In this document: positions 59,783-64,000 of the stretch, piece after piece
How the letters are laid out: every line of letters begins with the position of its first letter
Numbering within the stretch: the first letter of the stretch is position 1
NCBI RefSeq assembly: GCF_004361915.1
Contig: NZ_SNWP01000010.1
Span: forward strand, 62,001 to 126,000
Length of the DNA stretch: 64,000 nt
From: Sediminibacterium goheungense
Lineage (GTDB): Bacteria > Bacteroidota > Bacteroidia > Chitinophagales > Chitinophagaceae
Direction of reading: 5' to 3'
Notes under the pieces: model-generated
What the model was told of the DNA's origin: nothing
Seen by the model: the letters and a program-made list of their open reading frames with translations, nothing else
The model's database searches: none
Position numbers and translations under genes: made by a program

Positions 59783-59991
59783 TAGGTACTGCTGAGAAGA
59801 TGTAATCAATACATAACTATCTTGCATTTGTAAATGCTGTGTAAAAAGAAGGGCAGTTTTTTCGGTTTTCAGCCGGAAATTGTCTATTTTCTCACTAATA
59901 TTGCCCCCGAAAACAAACGGGTGTAAGTTTTTCAGTCAGGAAAGCGGAAGAAGAAAGGTTTTTGATCATTATTTTAAACACTACGAATTGT
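59783..59991. other. Spacer upstream of the E2 gene
   Basis: A 209-bp same-strand gap without a gene. A TAATATTG box (59896-59903, one base off the -7 consensus) may drive the E2 gene with a leader of about 85 nt. No terminator hairpin for cinA was recognised and no word repeat is present. Confidence 0.35.
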
Positions 59992-61464
59992 ATGGCAATT
60001 GCTGAACTGGTGATGCCCAAGCTGGGCGAAAGTATCATGGAAGCCACGATCCTGAAATGGAATAAAAAAGTAGGCGACCATGTGAAAATGGATGAGACTG
60101 TACTGGACATCGCCACAGATAAGGTTGATAGTGAAGTGCCTTCTACAGCAGAAGGCGTTATAGCTGAGATATTATTCAATGTGAATGATGTAGTCCCTAT
60201 TGGTACTGTTATTGCAAGAATCAATACTTCATCAAACGGAACGGTGGTTGCTACACCTGTTCCCGTGAAAGAAGAGGAGATCATTGTTGAACAAATCGAA
60301 ATAAAAGAAGCGGTTCAGGCACCACAGCCCGTTCCAGCTACCCCACCGGCTGTTGAAGCTGAAGCACCTGAAGTTCCTTTTGTACCTGCATCGGCTTCGG
60401 TAACATTACTGGACAAACCAGCTACCAACCGTTTTTATTCTCCCCTGGTTTTAAATATTGCCAACAGTGAAGGTATCAGCCTGAGTGAACTCGAAAGAAT
60501 TCCAGGTACCGGCATAGATGGCAGGGTGAGTAAAAAAGATATCCTGAACTATGTTGCAGATAAAAAATCAGGTAAGGCGCCAGCTGTGGCGGCGGCACCG
60601 GTTGCCAATGCCCCTGTTCAGCAGGCACCCAGGTTTGAAACGGTTGCTGCTAAACCAAGTGATTCGGCTACACCTGCTACACCTATTTCCATACAAACTT
60701 CTTCCGGAAAATTGAGTGACCCTGCCGCTGTAGTGGTAAATGGTCAGACCGAGATCATGGAAATGGACCGTATGCGTAAACTGATCGCCAAACACATGGT
60801 CGACAGTAAGCATACAAGTCCACACGTAACCAGTTTCGCAGAAGCCGATGTTACTCATATGGTGCAGTGGCGCGAGAAAGTGAAAAACGAATTTGAAAAA
60901 AGAGAAGGTACCAAACTCACTTTCACGCCCATGTTTGTAGAGTGTATCGCAAAAGTGATAGAGCGCTATCCTTTGATCAACTGCTCAATTGATGGCGATA
61001 AAGTGATCATTAAAAAAGATATCAATATCGGCATGGCTACTGCTCTGCCATCAGGTAACCTGATTGTCCCTGTGATCAAGGGTGCCAATCAATTGAATAT
61101 TGTTGGACTGAGTAAAGCGGTAAACGGATTGGCAGATGCCGCCCGTAACAATCGTCTGAAACCAGATGATACCAATGGCGGCACTTTTACGCTCACCAAT
61201 GTGGGCACATTTGGCAGTTTGATGGGTACGCCGATTATTTCACAGCCGCAGGTAGCCATTCTGGCCGTGGGTGCTATTAAAAAGCGTCCAATGGTGATTG
61301 AAACAAAAGAAGGCGATACCATCGGTATCAGACATATGATGTATCTCTCCCTAAGTTACGATCACCGTATTGTTGACGGCAGTATCGGTGCCAGTTTCCT
61401 TACAGAAGTTGCCAAAGAATTTGAGAAATGGGATCCTGAACGCCAGTGGTTCCAATACCTTTAA
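59992..61464 (+). CDS. 2-oxo acid dehydrogenase E2 (dihydrolipoamide acyltransferase)
   Basis: A 490-residue protein from MAIAELVMPKLGESIMEATI. A lipoyl domain has the target lysine in ATDKVDS (Lys44). An Ala/Pro-rich linker, a peripheral-subunit-binding domain (about 160-195; SEGISLSELERIPGTGIDGR) and a catalytic domain ending in LSYDHRIVDG (His-x3-Asp) follow. The match is to succinyl- or branched-chain-type E2; with no E1/E3 adjacent I do not choose. An upstream ATG (59962) adds ten residues and is less likely. It ends in a perfect 18-bp terminator stem. Confidence 0.9.
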   Translation: MAIAELVMPKLGESIMEATILKWNKKVGDHVKMDETVLDIATDKVDSEVPSTAEGVIAEILFNVNDVVPIGTVIARINTSSNGTVVATPVPVKEEEIIVEQIEIKEAVQAPQPVPATPPAVEAEAPEVPFVPASASVTLLDKPATNRFYSPLVLNIANSEGISLSELERIPGTGIDGRVSKKDILNYVADKKSGKAPAVAAAPVANAPVQQAPRFETVAAKPSDSATPATPISIQTSSGKLSDPAAVVVNGQTEIMEMDRMRKLIAKHMVDSKHTSPHVTSFAEADVTHMVQWREKVKNEFEKREGTKLTFTPMFVECIAKVIERYPLINCSIDGDKVIIKKDINIGMATALPSGNLIVPVIKGANQLNIVGLSKAVNGLADAARNNRLKPDDTNGGTFTLTNVGTFGSLMGTPIISQPQVAILAVGAIKKRPMVIETKEGDTIGIRHMMYLSLSYDHRIVDGSIGASFLTEVAKEFEKWDPERQWFQYL

Positions 61465-61500
61465 AAAAATGCCTCAATGAAATCATTGAGGCATTTTTTT
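61463..61500 (+). terminator. Intrinsic terminator of the E2 gene
   Basis: An 18-bp perfect stem (AAAAAAATGCCTCAATGA and its complement) with a 2-nt loop, ending in a T-tract. It starts inside the E2 stop codon. Confidence 0.93.
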
Positions 61501-61501
61501 T

Positions 61502-61622
61502 AGTCCGAAAGACCGCAGGTCGGGAAGTCAGGAAGTTTTTTTCGTTTATATACAAGGTTGCTTTCGGTCTTCCTGACTTGCGGTCTTTCGGACTTGCGGT
61601 CTTTCGGACTTCCCGACTTCCC
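61502..61622. repeat. Family C inverted word repeat C3
   Basis: The left arm (61502-61535) reads AGTCCGAAAGACCGCAGG, TCGGGAAGTCAGGAAG. The right arm (about 61568-61622) is an 8-nt word array: TTGCGGTC, TTTCGGAC, TTGCGGTC, TTTCGGAC, TTCCCGAC, TTCC. It follows immediately after the E2 terminator and precedes a same-strand gene by 80 bp. The 16-bp pair TTGCGGTCTTTCGGAC is exactly duplicated, a sign of recent tandem change. Confidence 0.7.
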
Positions 61623-61701
61623 TATTTTCACACCCTGTTAATAAACAAATGCGGGATAAAATTTTAGCTTTTCGTAAATTAAGGTAACAAAACGGATCAG
61701 T

Positions 61702-62421
61702 ATGAAGACATTATCACAAACCTGGTTTGCAGATGGCTATATTGATTTTGAATTGAAGAAATACACACTGCTGGCCTATTTAAAGGAGATTAATCATCAT
61801 TTCTGTCAGAACAAGTTGTACCCGCAACTGGCAGATCTTATTTTCCATTACAACAATCTAATTGCATTTAAAGAAAATAAAAAATACCTGCAGGAGCAAT
61901 TTCCGAAAAGACTAACCGGCGTTCAGATTGAAAAGTTACAACTCCTTTATGAGTCGATGGTGGAAGATGATGAATTGATGCAGGAACTGGAAGATATTAT
62001 TCAGTATGCCTCTTCTAACATGAAGAAAAGTATTACCAGTGGTACAGAAATTTATGAATTTGTGGAGAATAAAATCACAATTGAACCCATTGGGCTTGTT
62101 CCCCTTGACCATAATGAAGGTTATTTTCTTTTGTGTGAAGGCACCTGCAGAAACACCTGGGTTTATCAGTACCGTTTGAGTATTTTTGAGAAACACGATG
62201 AGAAATACAGGAGTATCAAAACAGAATTTGTAGATGTATGGCAGCGAAATATCGTAAATTCCTATCAGCATATAAAGGCTGAACTTATCCGCAACCGTTC
62301 AGATTTACCCAATCCTGCTGTTTATTCCGTTGAAACTCCGCTCACCATACCATTGGAAGAAACACTTCTCCCCATTGCCAAAAGAAGCCTTGTACGGTAT
62401 ATCAGCACCATGATTCAATGA
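61702..62421 (+). CDS. Conserved-looking protein of unknown function
   Basis: A 239-residue soluble protein. The N-terminal half is helical (KYTLLAYLKEINHHFCQNKL, LQLLYESMVEDDELMQELED); the C-terminal half has beta segments (ITIEPIGLVPLDHNEGYFLL, WVYQYRLSIFEKHDEKYRSI). No signal peptide, no catalytic motif recognised. Its stop codon is 3 nt before a perfect tandem array of family D. Confidence 0.6.
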   Translation: MKTLSQTWFADGYIDFELKKYTLLAYLKEINHHFCQNKLYPQLADLIFHYNNLIAFKENKKYLQEQFPKRLTGVQIEKLQLLYESMVEDDELMQELEDIIQYASSNMKKSITSGTEIYEFVENKITIEPIGLVPLDHNEGYFLLCEGTCRNTWVYQYRLSIFEKHDEKYRSIKTEFVDVWQRNIVNSYQHIKAELIRNRSDLPNPAVYSVETPLTIPLEETLLPIAKRSLVRYISTMIQ

Positions 62422-62424
62422 AAA

Positions 62425-62522
62425 GATTTCAGATCGCAGATTTCAGATCGCAGATTTCAGATCGCAGATTTCAGATCGCAGATTTCAGATCGCAGATTTC
62501 AGATCGCAGATTTCAGATCGCA
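62425..62522. repeat. Family D array: seven perfect 14-bp tandem units
   Basis: GATTTCAGATCGCA is repeated seven times without a mismatch (98 bp), each unit being two related heptamers, GATTTCA and GATCGCA. The array starts 3 nt after a stop codon and abuts the terminator stem at 62521-62575. An inverted partner lies beyond that terminator at 62587-62616. Perfect identity means recent expansion; copy number probably varies between strains. Confidence 0.9.
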
Positions 62523-62575
62523 GATGAACATAAAAAAAGCCGAACAGTATGTTCGGCTTTTTTTATGTTCATCTG
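62521..62575. terminator. Bidirectional terminator with 25-bp perfect stem
   Basis: Arms 62521-62545 and 62551-62575 pair perfectly over the loop AGTAT. The GC core is GCCGAAC/GTTCGGC with A/T tracts of seven on both sides, so it terminates both convergent genes. The outer part of the stem (CAGATGAACAT) extends the family D wording into the terminator. Confidence 0.93.
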
Positions 62576-62586
62576 TTTTTATTTTC

Positions 62587-62616
62587 ACATCTGAAATCTG
62601 CGATCTAACATCTGCC
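62587..62616. repeat. Family D inverted arm
   Basis: CATCTGAAATCTGCGATCTA followed by ACATCTGCC is the inverse of the family D unit (AGATCGCAGATTTCAG). It starts 2 nt after the peptidase stop codon at 62618 on that strand. Together with 62425-62522 it encloses the terminator. Confidence 0.65.
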
Positions 62617-62617
62617 A

Positions 62618-64000
62618 TTACTTAATATCCAACCCCATTTCCTTGCCTTTCATCGTAGCAGGAATACCTTCTGTGATCCATTTGGCAGGTTTTTCACCTT
62701 TCAGGAGATAATCAAAGAATTGCTGTTCACGGATCTGAATATCTTTCCTGTTTTTTCTCTCTACAAGATTATGGGCTTCATTATTATAATTCAGCAGCCA
62801 TACTTTCTTACCCAGTCTGCGCATGGCGGTATAATACTCGATACCCTGGTACCAGGGTACTGCATCGTCTGCATCATTCGACATAATAACCAATGGTGTG
62901 GTTACTTTTGGCAGGTGGAACAAGGGTGAGTTTTCTATATAAAGGTTCGGCTTTTCCCATAAAGTGGCGCCAATACGGCTCTGCGTTTTTTCATACTGGA
63001 ACTGTCTGGTTAAACCGGTACCCCAGCGAATACCACCGTAAGCACTTGTCATATTTACCACCGGCGCTCCTGCCCATGCAGCTGCATATAAATTGGTACG
63101 TGTAATAAGATGTGCAATCTGGTAACCACCCCAGCTCTGTCCCTGTAAACCCAATCTAGTACTATCCACATAACCCTGTTTTACCACTGCCCTTGTACCA
63201 CTCAGGATATAATCATAAGCACCTTGTCCGGGATACCCTTTTTTATACCAGATATCGGGCACAAAAACCACATAGCCCCTGCTTACAAAAAAAGAAATAT
63301 TCAATCTCGATGGTGTAGGTGCAGGTGCATTGTATCCATAAAGACCATCACTGCTTCTCTCATAGAAATACACAATCATCGGATATTTCTTTTTGGGGTC
63401 GAAATCCTCAGGCTTATACACAATGCCTTCTGCCTCTTTACCTGTATACGCTTTCCATTTAAAGAGCTCCGCAGTTCCCCAGTTGTAAGATGACTGTTGT
63501 GGATTGGTATTAGAAAGCTGTCTGGCAGTGCCATCCAGCGCCTGTACATAAACGTTGGGCGACTGCTGATAGGTTTCCTTACTGTACACCACCACATCAG
63601 CGTCTTTTGCTTTTTGTACTGCCGGGCTCACACTCATCTTTTCTTTAAAGATTATTTTGAATTCTTTATTAAACAGATTCAGTGTAGCCAGCCCTGCACT
63701 CTTATCACGCTCATCAAATGCACGGAGCAACAGTGTTTTACCAGCTTTAATGAAACGCTCTTCCTGATCGGTATTAACATAACGATAGGTGGTTTTGTCT
63801 TTTCGGCCAGCTGTCAGGCACACAGAAGCTGCTTTACCTTCAGGATCTACCTGCCATATGTCGTATCGGTCATACACATATACATACTGATCTCCCTCCG
63901 ACCACTTTACAATACCATAGGCATTCGGATCATCGGGCACATCATTTTCTTCATCACCAAGTGATGTTTTGATATCTTTTGCAACCTGGTATAATTGCTG
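62618..64000 (-). CDS. S9 family peptidase, 3' part (runs off window)
   Basis: The frame is open to the end of the window; a GTG at 63940 is internal and not the start. The visible 460 residues end a DPP IV-like propeller (YGIVKWSEGDQYVYVYDRYD) and contain the whole catalytic domain. The nucleophile is in GLQGQSWGGYQIAHLI, the acid in MSNDADDAVPWYQG and the histidine in NNEAHNLVERKNRKD. The nucleophile motif GQSWGG is that of acylaminoacyl-peptidase-like members. Likely exported, but the N-terminus is not visible. Confidence 0.9.
   Translation of the reverse strand, partial: QQLYQVAKDIKTSLGDEENDVPDDPNAYGIVKWSEGDQYVYVYDRYDIWQVDPEGKAASVCLTAGRKDKTTYRYVNTDQEERFIKAGKTLLLRAFDERDKSAGLATLNLFNKEFKIIFKEKMSVSPAVQKAKDADVVVYSKETYQQSPNVYVQALDGTARQLSNTNPQQSSYNWGTAELFKWKAYTGKEAEGIVYKPEDFDPKKKYPMIVYFYERSSDGLYGYNAPAPTPSRLNISFFVSRGYVVFVPDIWYKKGYPGQGAYDYILSGTRAVVKQGYVDSTRLGLQGQSWGGYQIAHLITRTNLYAAAWAGAPVVNMTSAYGGIRWGTGLTRQFQYEKTQSRIGATLWEKPNLYIENSPLFHLPKVTTPLVIMSNDADDAVPWYQGIEYYTAMRRLGKKVWLLNYNNEAHNLVERKNRKDIQIREQQFFDYLLKGEKPAKWITEGIPATMKGKEMGLDIK

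Noticed and set aside
62425..62522. CRISPR-like array
   Set aside because: The 14-bp units are contiguous with no spacers, too short for CRISPR repeats, and no cas gene is near; it is a simple tandem repeat.

Overview
This window reads as one continuous stretch of a Bacteroidota chromosome, most like the family Chitinophagaceae (Sediminibacterium/Hydrotalea-type). The basis is gene content typical of the phylum (LolA-like protein beside FtsK, SpmA-SpmB fusion, HU-CCDC81-like protein beside an outer-membrane barrel, DUF4349 lipoprotein, M16 and S9 peptidases with signal peptides, tryptophan 2,3-dioxygenase with kynureninase), the Bacteroidota -7 promoter box TAnnTTTG in front of many genes, and starts that mostly lack a Shine-Dalgarno sequence. 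No tRNA, rRNA, CRISPR array, prophage or complete insertion sequence was seen.

Layout. 1-12 kb is mostly minus-strand housekeeping: plsY (cut by the edge), prmA, pnp-rpsO, rnz (plus), a secreted esterase, a LolA-like protein, ftsK, a DUF423 protein, aroK and a glutaryl-CoA-dehydrogenase-like enzyme. 12-20.5 kb is mixed: a DUF4097 protein, a YciI protein, a DctA-type carrier, a GH43-like protein, a pirin, a lone protein with the N-terminal signature of DUF4157/eCIS-associated cargo, a VIT1-like transporter, a secreted hydrolase and two small proteins. 20.5-38 kb holds secreted peptidases (S9, M16), kynU and kynA, a GxxExxY gene bounded by inverted repeats, an SGNH hydrolase, a Tat-type metallophosphatase, pyrF, a rhodanese, two unknown proteins, an iminopeptidase-like hydrolase and pruA. 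38-50 kb holds a fasciclin protein, pdhA-TPR-ribH-lutA-like-EVE in one direction, a DUF4349 lipoprotein overlapping a cysteine-free sirtuin, the SpmAB fusion, ychF, a FAD oxidoreductase and a glutaminyl cyclotransferase. 50-57 kb contains a tight minus-strand envelope operon: 1013-aa TPR protein, 585-aa barrel, HU-CCDC81-like membrane protein, methyltransferase. The end carries a thioesterase, dacB, cinA, a 2-oxoacid dehydrogenase E2, an unknown protein and the 3' part of a second S9 peptidase.

The most unusual feature lies between the genes. Many gaps contain arrays of degenerate 7- or 8-nt words in several unrelated sequence families: A GTGAGTA, B CTTATTY, C TTTCGGAC-like, D GATTTCA/GATCGCA, E ATTTTCAA, F CACGGAG/CACCGCAG-like. 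They usually come as two inverted arms able to form long imperfect hairpins. They begin at, or a few bases after, stop codons, sometimes supply the stop codon, and several wrap a conventional terminator. The sequence families differ but the architecture is the same. I know of no named element that matches. Family F brackets the GxxExxY gene.

A second theme is promoter geometry. Perfect or near-perfect TAnnTTTG boxes sit only 4-5 nt before the ATG of ftsK, pyrF, the FAD oxidoreductase and the SGNH hydrolase, which predicts leaderless mRNAs.
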